A stretch of 64,000 nt of DNA. It comes from Fodinicurvata sp. EGI_FJ10296 (lineage in GTDB: Bacteria > Pseudomonadota > Alphaproteobacteria > DSM-16000 > Inquilinaceae). Position 1 is the first letter of the stretch. Each line of letters opens with the position of its first letter. The stretch lies in contig NZ_JBFCVL010000008.1 in NCBI RefSeq assembly GCF_040712075.1, forward strand, positions 124,001-188,000. Reading direction: 5' to 3'. A program made the position numbers and the translations under genes. This document shows positions 37,096 through 46,166 of the stretch, piece after piece. Below the pieces are notes generated by a model. The model worked only from the letters and a program-made list of their open reading frames with translations, did not search any database and was not told the origin of the DNA.

Positions 37096-38241
37096 ATGTC
37101 CCAGAACAGCTCGCTACCGCCCAACGCGAATTCCGAAACCGACCGCCGCATTCAGAAGCCGAACCGGTCGCCGCATCTTTTCCAGCCAATCGACTTTCGC
37201 GCCGTCACAGCCCGCAACCGGATCATGGTCTCGCCCATGTGCCAGTATTCGGCGGAAGACGGCGTGGTCAACGATTGGCATCTGGCCCATCTGCTGACCC
37301 GCGCCGCCGGCGGGGCCGGCATCGTGTGCGTGGAAGCCACTCATGTGACGGCCCAGGGCCGCATCACGCCGGGGTGTCTGGGATTGTGGAACGACCGCCA
37401 GCGCGACGGGCTGGCCCGCATTGCCGCGGCCATCGACGGTCAGGGCGCGGTTCCGGCGATCCAGATCGGTCATGCCGGCCGCAAGGCATCGACGTCGAGG
37501 CCGTGGGAGGGCACGCGCCCGTTAGCGCCGTCGGACGGCGGCTGGGAGACCATCGCGCCGTCTCCGATCGCGCAGACCGACGCGACCCCGACGCCGCGAG
37601 AAATGACTGCCGGCGACATCGAGCAGGTCGTGGACGACTTCCGATCCGCCGCCCGCCGGGCCCGCGAGGCCGGTTTCCGGATTCTGGAAATCCACGGCGC
37701 GCATGGCTATCTGATCCACTCGTTTCTGTCGCCGATTTCCAATCTCCGCACCGACGAATTCGGCGGTCCGCTCGACAACCGCATGCGGCTGCTGAATGCG
37801 GTTCTGGACGCCGTGCGTACCGAATGGCCCGATGACCTGCCGCTGTTCGTCAGGCTGTCGGTGACCGATTGGGTCGAAGGCGGGCTGGATGTCGACGCCT
37901 CGGTGACGATTGCCAAACGCCTGGCAGCGCGCGGCGACGTCGATCTGATCGATTGCTCCTCGGGCGGCGTCGATCCGCGCCAATCGGTCAAACCGTATCC
38001 CGGCTATCAGGTCGGATTTGCCGAACGCCTCCGCCGCGAGGCCGATATCGCCACCGGCGCCGTCGGCCTGATCTCGGCCCCGGAGCATGCCGAGGAAATT
38101 CTGGCGAACGGCCGGGCTGATCTCGTCCTGCTCGGCCGCGTTCTGCTGTTCAATCCGCATTGGCCGCTGCACGCCGCCAAAACGCTGCACGCCGACGGCC
38201 CGCCGTGGCCGCTGCAATACGAGCGGGGCAATATCTACTGA
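37096..38241 (+). CDS. NADH:flavin oxidoreductase, Old Yellow Enzyme (YqjM-like class)
   Basis: A 381-residue FMN ene-reductase. VSPMCQYSAEDG carries the YqjM-type redox-tuning Cys and Tyr, HGAHGYLIHSFLSP gives the substrate-binding His pair and the FMN phosphate loop, and LVLLGRVLLFNPHWPL is the C-terminal FMN contact. It reduces activated C=C bonds such as enones. It lies 92 bases after xylA and may be the last operon gene or a separate unit; enone formation from keto sugars would give it a role, but this is speculative. Confidence 0.9.
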   Translation: MSQNSSLPPNANSETDRRIQKPNRSPHLFQPIDFRAVTARNRIMVSPMCQYSAEDGVVNDWHLAHLLTRAAGGAGIVCVEATHVTAQGRITPGCLGLWNDRQRDGLARIAAAIDGQGAVPAIQIGHAGRKASTSRPWEGTRPLAPSDGGWETIAPSPIAQTDATPTPREMTAGDIEQVVDDFRSAARRAREAGFRILEIHGAHGYLIHSFLSPISNLRTDEFGGPLDNRMRLLNAVLDAVRTEWPDDLPLFVRLSVTDWVEGGLDVDASVTIAKRLAARGDVDLIDCSSGGVDPRQSVKPYPGYQVGFAERLRREADIATGAVGLISAPEHAEEILANGRADLVLLGRVLLFNPHWPLHAAKTLHADGPPWPLQYERGNIY

Positions 38242-38274
38242 CGAGTTGCCATGCGGCATTAATGGGCACGCGGC

Positions 38275-38306
38275 AAAAAGCGGGCGTCGGATTAGCCGTC
38301 GCCCGC
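38275..38306 (-). terminator. Rho-independent terminator of the small basic protein gene
   Basis: The arms GCGGGCGTCGG (38280-38290) and CCGTCGCCCGC (38296-38306) pair over eleven positions with one mismatch. Read on the minus strand the stem is followed at once by TTTTT (38279-38275). It therefore terminates the minus-strand gene at 38335; in the other direction, the OYE gene ends 38 bases before the stem, which may also slow transcription coming from it. Confidence 0.8.
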
Positions 38307-38334
38307 CAAATTCATTTATTTATTGCTTATAGAA

Positions 38335-38472
38335 TTACTTCTTTTTCGGCGCGTTGATCGCGGAAAGTGTCCGTGCGCCTGCATCGACTTTGGTACCCGC
38401 AAGCGGTGCCGCCGGCTTTTCCGCCTTCGGCTTCTTGATTTCCTTGTTGCCGCGTTTCTGACCCTTGGCCAT
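38335..38472 (-). CDS. Small basic lysine-rich protein, function unknown
   Basis: A 45-residue protein (MAKGQKRGNKEIKKPKAEK and so on) of which about a third is Lys or Arg. Similar MAKGQ-x-R-x-NKE-x-KKPK proteins are widespread small hypotheticals in Alphaproteobacteria (from memory). The charge suggests nucleic-acid or ribosome association, but nothing proves it. A strong terminator follows immediately, supporting it as a real, separately transcribed gene. No good Shine-Dalgarno was seen. Confidence 0.75.
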   Translation of the reverse strand: MAKGQKRGNKEIKKPKAEKPAAPLAGTKVDAGARTLSAINAPKKK

Positions 38473-38766
38473 GATTTTTGCTTTCGCAGTGCGGGCGCGG
38501 TGAACGCAAGCCCGCCTCGTCGCTGCCGGATGAATGTATGAGACCCGCCGCGCCATCCGGCCGAACGCGCGCTGTCGGCGATCACCGCCCCTGAATCGGG
38601 GCCGCCAAACGCCGACTCTGAATATTGCGTGTGCCCGATGTCGATACAAGGCGCCATCTTCGAATTTACCAGATTTCAATAAATCGGCCCCTATGAATGC
38701 CAATGACCGAACCCAACACTGCCTTGCGTCTGAATGTCGGGGCCATGTGCGAGAAAGCAGCCTGAA

Positions 38767-41340
38767 ATGAGCGAAGTGAACGAATTTACAACCCGATCTG
38801 CACGTACGGGCGAGGACGACAATACGTGCTTCGTGAAATTCCGGCGGCCGACCCGGGCAGCCCGACGCAGCCGCATGGCCCTGCCGGTCGCCGCCGCAAT
38901 CGCGGCCGGCACCTCGGCCGCGGAGCCCGCGATCGCCGCACCGGATGCGCACTATTGGAGCAGCAACACGTCGACCACGTGGAATGATGACAACAACTGG
39001 GGTTATCACGGTGCGCCCGATGTCAAGTCGACATTGGATATCGTAATCGACCAGACCGATGCTGTTCCGGCCATAGTTGACTCTACCGAAAATTCGGGCT
39101 CAGGCTTTGTCCTGGTCGGGAGAGATGATGGACATACTGGCCGATTGGACATCAACAGTTCCGGCGGATCGGGTACAGTCGGGTTGACCTCCCTGGGCGC
39201 TCGCATCGGGCAGGGCGGGTCCGGCGAGGTCAATGTCAGCGGTCAGGGCGCGACATGGACACTGCACAATAATTTCGGCGGCCTCGTGGTAGGCGACGCG
39301 GGCACGGGCGTCTTGCGGATCGATGATGGCGCGACGGTTTCCGTCGCTGACGGAAAGGGGACGATCGATCTCGGCCGCCAAAATACTGGCAGCGGGACGA
39401 TCGCCATCGGCGGCATGGCCGGCCAGACGGCGTCAGCCCCCGGTACACTGAACGCCGATCGGTTGCAGATGAACACCGGCAGCGGCCAACTGGTTTTTAA
39501 CCATACCGGTGATGACTACGAATTCGACGCGCAGATCGTCAGCGAACTGAACCCTCCGCGCAGCGTACCCGATCACCACATCAGGCATCTGGCGGGCGTT
39601 ACGCGACTGACCGCAGACAGCAACGGCTTTCTGGGGGCCACAAGCGTCGACGGTGGAACGCTGATCGTCGGCAACCGGCTGGGCGGGACGATGACCGTCG
39701 GCGCGAACGGCACATTGCGCGGCACCGGCACCATCGGTCCCCTTACCCTGAACGGGGTTCTTGAACCCGGCAACCCGGGCGGCACCATGACCGTCAATGG
39801 CAACGCCACGTTCAACAGTGGCTCCACCTATCGGGTTCATGTCGATCGCAACGGCACCAGCCGGACAAATGTCAACGGCAATGCTGTGATCGAGGGCGGA
39901 ACGGTGGATGTCATCAGCCTGGAAGCCGACGGCGACGAGAGTGTGGTTGGCACGCACGAGATTCTGCAGGCGGCCACCCGCACCGGTGAATTCGACGACG
40001 TTGTGGCCAATTATGCCTTTCTCGACCCATCGCTCAGCTATGACGATAGCCGTGTCTTTCTGACCCTGGCGCTACGGGAAGTTCCAGATCCCGGACCTGA
40101 TCCGGAGACGACCCCGGATCCGGTAATGACTCACTTGCAAGCGCTGGCCCGGCCTTTTGCGGGCAATGCCAATCAGCAGGGGCTGGTGGCGATCCTTGAC
40201 AGCCTGGATCAGAGCGATCCGCGCTATCAGGCCTTTGTCGAGGAGTTCCGCAAACTATCCGACGACGAGGTCTCCGCCGTTCTGGAAGAACTCAGCGGCA
40301 GCCGGTCGGCCGGGACATCGGGCATTTCGGTCACGTTCTCCACCGCCCTGATGGATTTCGTCCAGATGGCGAATGGTTTCGGCGGGTTCGGGGGAACCGG
40401 GGCTCAGACCGCTTCGGCCCTGACACCGGGCACGATCCAGTTCGCCAGTGCCGAACCGCTGGCCCGTAGCGAGTACGATGAAGTCGCGCAGGCACCGGCT
40501 CCGGCAGGTGCCGGCCGCGCCGACGGCCCGGCAAGCTGGGTCCGCCTCGTCGGCCAGACCGGCCGACAGGGCAGCGCCGACGGCATGCCCGGCAGCGACA
40601 GCCGATCCGGCGGTCTGCATGCCGGGATCGACATGCCGGTGAACGATGCCGTTTCGGTCGGTGCGGCGATCGGCTATGAACAGGGCCGCGTCACCTCCGG
40701 CGGCATGCTGGGCGTCGACACCGAGAGTTACAGCGGCGCGGTCTATGGCCGTTATCAACGGGACGATCTGCGCCTGTCGGGCGCGTTCAGCTATTCCCGG
40801 ATCGACTATGACAGCAGCCGGGATGTGCCCCAATTCGGCCGGCAGTCGGCCGAGTATCACGCCGACGCCTGGAACATCGATGCCCAGGCGGCTTACGATT
40901 TCCGGCCCGGCCCCGATGGCCTCACCGTCTCGCCGCTGGTTGGCGTCCGCTATATCGGCATGCGTCAGGAAGGCTACGAGGAAAGCGGCGATGCCGGTCT
41001 GTCGGTCGACGGGCTGACCAGCGACAGCCTGCGCGCCAGACTGGGCGCGGAAACACGGTTCGAAAGCACCACGGCCGCGGGCACGACCGTCGCCCTGACC
41101 GCCCGCGCCGCCTGGAGCCGCGAGATCGGCTCGCCGGAAACCGCGCTCAGGGCCTCGCTTTTGGGCAGCGACAGCTTTGCCATCCAGGGTCAGGGCCTGC
41201 CGCGCGACATCGCCGAATTGGGCGTCACGCTGGATGTGGGCGTCACCGACAACGTTGATCTGTTCGCCGCCTATGACGGCAGCCTCGGCGACAACTACGC
41301 CGACCATCGCGGACAGGCCGGGCTTCGTTTCACCTGGTGA
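38767..41340 (+). CDS. Type V autotransporter with passenger beta-helix and C-terminal barrel
   Basis: An 857-residue protein. An extended N-terminus with an Arg-rich patch (FRRPTRAARRSR) precedes the hydrophobic leader (about 50-70, ending PAIA|A). The passenger (75-430) is Gly/Thr/Asn-rich with the PATR-type strand repeats GGTLIVGNRLGGTMTVGANG and GTGTIGPLTLNGVLEPG. A Pro-rich linker and a helix-rich segment (440-560) are followed by a 12-strand autotransporter barrel (about 585-857) ending in the aromatic residues F-T-W needed for barrel assembly. Adhesin or surface protein; no protease or lipase motif was seen. ATG 38767 is used, ATG 38734 is an alternative. Confidence 0.87.
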   Translation: MSEVNEFTTRSARTGEDDNTCFVKFRRPTRAARRSRMALPVAAAIAAGTSAAEPAIAAPDAHYWSSNTSTTWNDDNNWGYHGAPDVKSTLDIVIDQTDAVPAIVDSTENSGSGFVLVGRDDGHTGRLDINSSGGSGTVGLTSLGARIGQGGSGEVNVSGQGATWTLHNNFGGLVVGDAGTGVLRIDDGATVSVADGKGTIDLGRQNTGSGTIAIGGMAGQTASAPGTLNADRLQMNTGSGQLVFNHTGDDYEFDAQIVSELNPPRSVPDHHIRHLAGVTRLTADSNGFLGATSVDGGTLIVGNRLGGTMTVGANGTLRGTGTIGPLTLNGVLEPGNPGGTMTVNGNATFNSGSTYRVHVDRNGTSRTNVNGNAVIEGGTVDVISLEADGDESVVGTHEILQAATRTGEFDDVVANYAFLDPSLSYDDSRVFLTLALREVPDPGPDPETTPDPVMTHLQALARPFAGNANQQGLVAILDSLDQSDPRYQAFVEEFRKLSDDEVSAVLEELSGSRSAGTSGISVTFSTALMDFVQMANGFGGFGGTGAQTASALTPGTIQFASAEPLARSEYDEVAQAPAPAGAGRADGPASWVRLVGQTGRQGSADGMPGSDSRSGGLHAGIDMPVNDAVSVGAAIGYEQGRVTSGGMLGVDTESYSGAVYGRYQRDDLRLSGAFSYSRIDYDSSRDVPQFGRQSAEYHADAWNIDAQAAYDFRPGPDGLTVSPLVGVRYIGMRQEGYEESGDAGLSVDGLTSDSLRARLGAETRFESTTAAGTTVALTARAAWSREIGSPETALRASLLGSDSFAIQGQGLPRDIAELGVTLDVGVTDNVDLFAAYDGSLGDNYADHRGQAGLRFTW

Positions 41341-41821
41341 CCGGGGCGGTACCCGGTTTAACCGCGCCGGGCATTGGGGCGGGTGGCAACGCCCTCCCCT
41401 CCTGATCGCTCCTGACTTGGGCCACGGAAATCACAAATTGTCGGTGCAGTGCCAACTGTACTTGATAAGCCGAAATCCGTTTCCTATCCCTTCCTCGGCA
41501 ACTGTGTTTATCAACACAGCATCCGCCCCTGTCTCCTCCCCGGAGACGCGAAGCGTCATCCGGGGTCCACGCGTTCGGCGAGAGCGCTGATAGTGTGGGC
41601 CCCGGATCAGCGAAGCACCATTTCATGGTGCATCGCGTCCGGGGCAGGGGAATTCTTTGGGCGCTGTCCCCTTGTCCATTCGCCAGGAAACGGGACGGTC
41701 AGGGGGCTGACGATCGGCTTGAGATTTTACCCCACCCTGATCGCCCCTGACACCGATCAGGGGCCTCGATCCGCATGCACCCGGTTCGCTGCTTCAAGCT
41801 CCAGATATCGGCCACGCGTTC
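41341..41821. other. Convergent intergenic region between autotransporter and GGDEF/EAL gene
   Basis: The 481 bases lie between two convergent stops and hold no gene. A weak terminator-like hairpin (ACCGGG, six-base loop, CCCGGT, TT) starts at the autotransporter stop (41340-41359). Two larger palindromic elements follow at 41538-41645 and are listed separately. Confidence 0.6.
41538..41645. repeat. Pair of palindromic intergenic elements (REP/BIME-like)
   Basis: Two hairpins stand in tandem. The first (41538-41565) pairs CCCCGG-A-GACGC with GCGTC-AT-CCGGGG around GAA. The second (41599-41645) pairs GCCCCGGA, CGA and GCACCAT with ATGGTGC, TCG and TCCGGGGC around TTC. Both share the CCCCGGA/TCCGGGG end, as expected for copies of one mobile palindromic repeat family common between convergent genes in Alphaproteobacteria. 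They may also stop transcription from either side. Confidence 0.65.
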
Positions 41822-44212
41822 CTACGCCGCCTTGGCCTGGCGTACCAGCCGATCGGCTTCATCGACGCCCAGTGGTTTCGCGAACAGATAGCCTTGCGCG
41901 TACAAACAGCCGATCGAAACCAGATAGGCCCGCTGGGCATCGGTTTCGACACCTTCCGCGACGACGTCCATGCTCAGTCGCCGGGCGATGTCGACGATAG
42001 CGTCGACAATGTCGCTGCCTTCGATGTCCTGACCAATGCGCGAGACGAACGACCGGTCGATCTTCAGGGTATGGAACGGCAGTTTGTGCAATTGATTCAG
42101 CGACGAGTAACCCGTACCGAAATCGTCGATCGCCAGCCGGACCCCGAGATCGCCCAGCTCTTCCAGCATGGCGGTCGCGGTCTCGGGATTCTGGGCCGCA
42201 AGACTTTCGGTCACTTCGAGCTTGAGCTGCGCGGGTGGCAATCCCGCCTGCCTGACCGCAGTCGCCACGGTCTCGGCCAATCCTGCCCCACGCTCGAACT
42301 GGCGAGCGGACACGTTGACGGTCACGAACAGCGGCGGAATCCCGTCACCGCTCAGCCATTCGGCCAGTTTCCGGGTCGCCGTCTCGATCACCCATCGGCC
42401 GATTGGCACGATCAGGCCAGTCTCTTCAGCGATCGGAATGAAATCGGCTGGCGAGATGATGCCCCGTTCGGGGTGGCGCCAGCGCAGCAGTGCCTCGAAA
42501 CCGACCAGATCGCGGCTCGCGACATCGACGATCGGCTGATAGACGAGAAACAGTTCGCGGCGCGACAGCGCGTCGCGCAATTCGCTTTCGATCCGAAGGC
42601 GCTGATGAGCAGCCGCGCGCAACGTCTTTTCGAACACCGCATGACTTCCGCGTTCCTCGGCCTTCGCGCGGTACATGGCGAGATCGGCGTCACGCAGGAT
42701 GTCTTCGGGCGACAGATCCGGCTCGGTCGGCACCACGATTCCGATGGACGACATGCAGGAAACCGTCTGACCGTGCAGCGTCATCGGTTCGGCCAGCGAG
42801 GCGCGCACGACCGACGCGAGATCTTCAGCCGCCGCCATCGGATCGACCCGCTCGGCAAGGACGACGAACTCGTCGCCGCCCAGGCGCGCGACGGTGTCGT
42901 CCGGTCCCGCGATGCGCTCAAGTCGCTGGCCGACCGCGGTCAGCATCTCGTCGCCGATGGTATGGCCCAGGCTGTCGTTGATCGTCTTGAAATTGTCGAT
43001 ATCCATCGACAGCACCAGAAACGATCGATTGCGCTGCATGAGATGGCGAAGCCGTTCGATCAGCAGCGTGCGATTGGCCAGCCCCGTCAGACGGTCGCGC
43101 AAGGCATCGTTGACCAATTGTTCTTCGTAGCGTTTGCGTTCGGTGATGTCGCCCACCGACCCTACGATGCGATAGGGCTCGCCACTGCCGTCATAAACGA
43201 TCGCGGCACGAATATCGCCCCAGAGAACCGTGCCCAGGGCCGACCGGAGTCGAAGCTCGCAATCAAAGACGTCCTTGCCGCCCACGACCGCTTCCTCGAA
43301 CGCCCGAGCCAGAGCGAATTCGTCCTCCGGTACCAGGCAGGGCAGTATATCGGCCTTGATCTCGGCCAGATCGCCCTCGGTCAGGCCGAGCAATTCATGG
43401 GCCCGCGGCGAAAAATAGCGGTCCCCGGTTCTGAAATCGACGTCGAATATACCATCGCGCGAGCCTTCGATCACCAGCCGGTGCCGGTCGCGGGTCGCCA
43501 GCAGCGCGGATGAAAGATCGGCGTTATCCCGCGCGGTGGAAATCTGATGAGCCACCAGCCCGCGCCCGCGTGAGACTGCGACTGCCAGCACCAGGGTCAC
43601 CGCCAGTATGGTGGCGATCTTGCCGACCTCCGCGCCGATCAGAATGTTATTCGAGGTCAGGTGAACGACATAATCTCGCGTCCGTCCGGCTTCACCGGCA
43701 TTGTTCAGCAACGCATATCCCACCAGTGCCGCCCAGCCGGCGGCGGCCGTCAACCCCGTGATCACCAGATGGCGCGGATCGAACCGCAATGCCCTCAGGG
43801 CGATGAAAATGAAGATAAAGAAGAACTCCGGGGCCTTCAGGGAAAAGGCCGGCGGCTGCTGATACTGGATATGGAAGCTCCAGATCAGCCCGAGCAGCAA
43901 CAGCATATCCGCCGCCACGGACAGCACCGTAAACCAACCCGGCAAACGGCCCCGATAGGCGAGCGCCAGACGGATGACCGTAAACACGAGATACGCGGCC
44001 AGCGCCCAGGGCACCGGCTGAAAGTCGGATTCGACTACCGATTGTCTCGATCCGACCGAATACAGCACGGCGAACCCGGCCAGCAGAATCATTTGCGACC
44101 AGCCGACCAGAATCTCGCTCCGGCTCTGGTCGGCTTCCACGGCCTTCTGAACCACATCGGAAGCGCGCCTTAGCGGAAACACCTGATCTCTGAGATGATC
44201 GAACAGCCCCAC
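41822..44212 (-). CDS. Membrane PAS-GGDEF-EAL cyclic-di-GMP signalling protein
   Basis: A 796-residue protein. N-terminal membrane region with about six helices (35-220), PAS/PAC (about 245-365, ending VGDITERKRYEEQ), GGDEF (370-530) with intact ARLGGDEFVVLAERV, and EAL (545-790) with GFEALLRW, NVSARQF, DDFGTGYSSL, KIDRSF and EGVETDAQ all present. Both domains look catalytically competent, so it may make or degrade c-di-GMP depending on the input. It is transcribed alone. c-di-GMP commonly controls exopolysaccharide synthases such as the one at 17.5-20.8 kb, but no direct link is visible. Confidence 0.92.
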   Translation of the reverse strand: MGLFDHLRDQVFPLRRASDVVQKAVEADQSRSEILVGWSQMILLAGFAVLYSVGSRQSVVESDFQPVPWALAAYLVFTVIRLALAYRGRLPGWFTVLSVAADMLLLLGLIWSFHIQYQQPPAFSLKAPEFFFIFIFIALRALRFDPRHLVITGLTAAAGWAALVGYALLNNAGEAGRTRDYVVHLTSNNILIGAEVGKIATILAVTLVLAVAVSRGRGLVAHQISTARDNADLSSALLATRDRHRLVIEGSRDGIFDVDFRTGDRYFSPRAHELLGLTEGDLAEIKADILPCLVPEDEFALARAFEEAVVGGKDVFDCELRLRSALGTVLWGDIRAAIVYDGSGEPYRIVGSVGDITERKRYEEQLVNDALRDRLTGLANRTLLIERLRHLMQRNRSFLVLSMDIDNFKTINDSLGHTIGDEMLTAVGQRLERIAGPDDTVARLGGDEFVVLAERVDPMAAAEDLASVVRASLAEPMTLHGQTVSCMSSIGIVVPTEPDLSPEDILRDADLAMYRAKAEERGSHAVFEKTLRAAAHQRLRIESELRDALSRRELFLVYQPIVDVASRDLVGFEALLRWRHPERGIISPADFIPIAEETGLIVPIGRWVIETATRKLAEWLSGDGIPPLFVTVNVSARQFERGAGLAETVATAVRQAGLPPAQLKLEVTESLAAQNPETATAMLEELGDLGVRLAIDDFGTGYSSLNQLHKLPFHTLKIDRSFVSRIGQDIEGSDIVDAIVDIARRLSMDVVAEGVETDAQRAYLVSIGCLYAQGYLFAKPLGVDEADRLVRQAKAA

Positions 44213-44529
44213 TCATATCCCCTTGCGCAGACCTATACCGCCAATTCCCTCAAGGGTGGCGTCCAGCCCATAAGGTCAATCTAGAGATAAATCGTTAATA
44301 CCTGGTTTGAGCTTTTGCACAATCGGCAGGCACGGTCACCGATCCGCCCCAGTGGGTCGATCATGCCTGGTCGGTCGCTTTTGCCGAATGGTTCGTTTGT
44401 TCCAGACAATTCGTTTGTGAATGACTGCTTGTCAGGCAGGCCATGCGCTGTACACTTCCGCGCCTCGGGTGACGGAACCGGGCGACGAAGCACTCGTCGA
44501 ATCAAGAAATGCCTTTAGGGAGACCCATC
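44213..44529. other. Divergent region between GGDEF/EAL gene and TctCBA operon
   Basis: About 317 bases that must contain promoters in both directions. It includes T-rich, repeated GTTTGT-like stretches at about 44395-44420. No -35/-10 pair, operator or RNA gene was identified with confidence. The ribosome site GGGAGA (44518-44523) belongs to the tctC-like gene. Confidence 0.4.
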
Positions 44530-45519
44530 GTGAAATATCTCGTTTCCGCAGCCGCGATCGCGCTCGTCGCCGCAGCACCCGCCGCCATGGCCGAGTTTCC
44601 GGAGCGCGAGTTGCGCGGTGCGATCATGTGGGGCGAAGGCGGCGCGACCGACAATGTCGCCCGCGCCCTGACGCCTCATGTCGAAGACGCCCTGGGGCAG
44701 GATATCGTGCTTCAGAACCGGACCGGCGGTGTTGGGGCGATCGCGACGCAGTATGTCCATTCCCAGCCGGCGGATGGCTATAACCTGCTCTACGGCGCGG
44801 AAAACCCGCAACTATACCGGGTTCTGGGTCTGTCAGACCTCGACTACCGCAATTTCGAGCCGGTCAGCATCATCGCCCAGGGGCCGGCGGTGATCGTGAC
44901 GCATCCGGACTCGCCCTACGAAACGCTGGAAGATCTGGTCGCTGCGGCCCAGGAAAACCCCGGCGGCATCACCATGGGCTCGACCGGCCCGGGCGGCATC
45001 ACCGACGTCATCGACGCCATGATGCAGAGCATCACCGGCACCGAGTTCAATGCCGTCGTGTTCGATGGCGAAGGCCCGGGGCTGACCGATCTTCAGGGCG
45101 GCCACCTTGATTTCATGACCGTTGGACTGACGGCGGCCCGCGACACGATCGAGGCTGGCGCTGTCCGCGCGCTCGCCGTCGTTGCCGAGGAACCGATCGA
45201 AGGTATGGACGCACCGCCGATCACGGATATCTATCCGGAATTCGAGCGCTACCTGCCATGGGGACCGTTCTATGGTGTCTTCGTCCATGCCGATACGCCG
45301 ACCGAGACGGTCGATACTCTGGCCGAGGCCTTTTCCGAAGGCGTCAATAATCCGGAATTTCAGAGTTTCATCAATGATTTCGGCGCCGTGATCCTCGATC
45401 TCAGCGGCGAGGAAGCTCGTGAGTATCTGGACAACTGGCAGTCAACCACGACCTGGCTGATGCACGAGCAGGGCGCCACCGAGGTCTCGCCGGAAGAGTT
45501 CGACATACCTCGTCCGTAA
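44530..45519 (+). CDS. Tripartite tricarboxylate transporter substrate-binding protein (TctC/Bug family)
   Basis: A 329-residue periplasmic binding protein starting at GTG 44530, chosen because GGGAGA is seven bases upstream; the earlier ATG 44509 would place that site inside the gene. Signal peptide VKYLVSAAAIALVAAAPAAMA. Bug-family features: GGATDNVARALTPHVEDALGQ, VLQNRTGGVGAIATQYV, and TMGSTGPGGITDVIDAMM. It binds a carboxylate (citrate, tricarballylate or another organic acid) and works with the membrane proteins encoded next. The substrate is not predictable. Confidence 0.88.
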   Translation: MKYLVSAAAIALVAAAPAAMAEFPERELRGAIMWGEGGATDNVARALTPHVEDALGQDIVLQNRTGGVGAIATQYVHSQPADGYNLLYGAENPQLYRVLGLSDLDYRNFEPVSIIAQGPAVIVTHPDSPYETLEDLVAAAQENPGGITMGSTGPGGITDVIDAMMQSITGTEFNAVVFDGEGPGLTDLQGGHLDFMTVGLTAARDTIEAGAVRALAVVAEEPIEGMDAPPITDIYPEFERYLPWGPFYGVFVHADTPTETVDTLAEAFSEGVNNPEFQSFINDFGAVILDLSGEEAREYLDNWQSTTTWLMHEQGATEVSPEEFDIPRP

Positions 45520-45618
45520 TAAGGGCCCCTGATCTGGACGCACCGGCACTGCGGGGCAGCTTTACAAGCTGTCCCGGTACCGTCGAATCCGGTCGAACAG
45601 CCGAACGAGAGTTGGTTC

Positions 45619-46125
45619 ATGGCACAACGCGGCGAAGCCGTCTTTTCGCTACTCCTGCTCGCCGCCGCAATATTCCTGTCGGCTGAGGCCTACGGCATCG
45701 ACGGCATCGGCAACTGGGACTCCGCAGGCTCGATCCCGCTGATCTCAACGGCGGCGATGGTGCTGACAGCCGGCTTCGTTGCCGTTCGGTCGCTGGTGGG
45801 CCAGCGAACCGGTGATGCTGGCGGGCTCAAAACGTCAGGCGAGCCCGATAGCGCGACCGACAGCGGCACTGGGGCCAGCGCCTACGGCGCGGACACCTCT
45901 GCGCCTCTGCTGTCGATCGACCTGATCGGGGTCCTGATGCTGCTGTTCGCCTATGTCGTCGCGATCGGCTATACCGGCTTTTATCCGGCCTCGCTGGTGT
46001 TCGTCGCCGCCACCATCTGGTTCCTGCAGCGGGGCCGGCCTGTTCAGGCAACGGCGATCGCCCTGCTGTGCGTGGTCGCGATTTATGCCGCCTTCGAGAC
46101 CTTCTTTCAGGTCCGACTACCCTGA
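45619..46125 (+). CDS. Tripartite tricarboxylate transporter small membrane subunit (TctB)
   Basis: A 168-residue membrane protein with four hydrophobic helices (about 8-25, 38-60, 95-120, 125-160) and an unusually long Gly/Ser/Thr-rich cytoplasmic or periplasmic loop (about 63-92) between helices two and three. Position between the TctC- and TctA-like genes and size identify it, since TctB sequences are poorly conserved. It supports the large permease in proton- or sodium-coupled uptake. Confidence 0.82.
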   Translation: MAQRGEAVFSLLLLAAAIFLSAEAYGIDGIGNWDSAGSIPLISTAAMVLTAGFVAVRSLVGQRTGDAGGLKTSGEPDSATDSGTGASAYGADTSAPLLSIDLIGVLMLLFAYVVAIGYTGFYPASLVFVAATIWFLQRGRPVQATAIALLCVVAIYAAFETFFQVRLP

Positions 46126-46166
46126 CGCTGCACCTCCAGCGCCCCCAATTAGCACAGTGAGCCACG

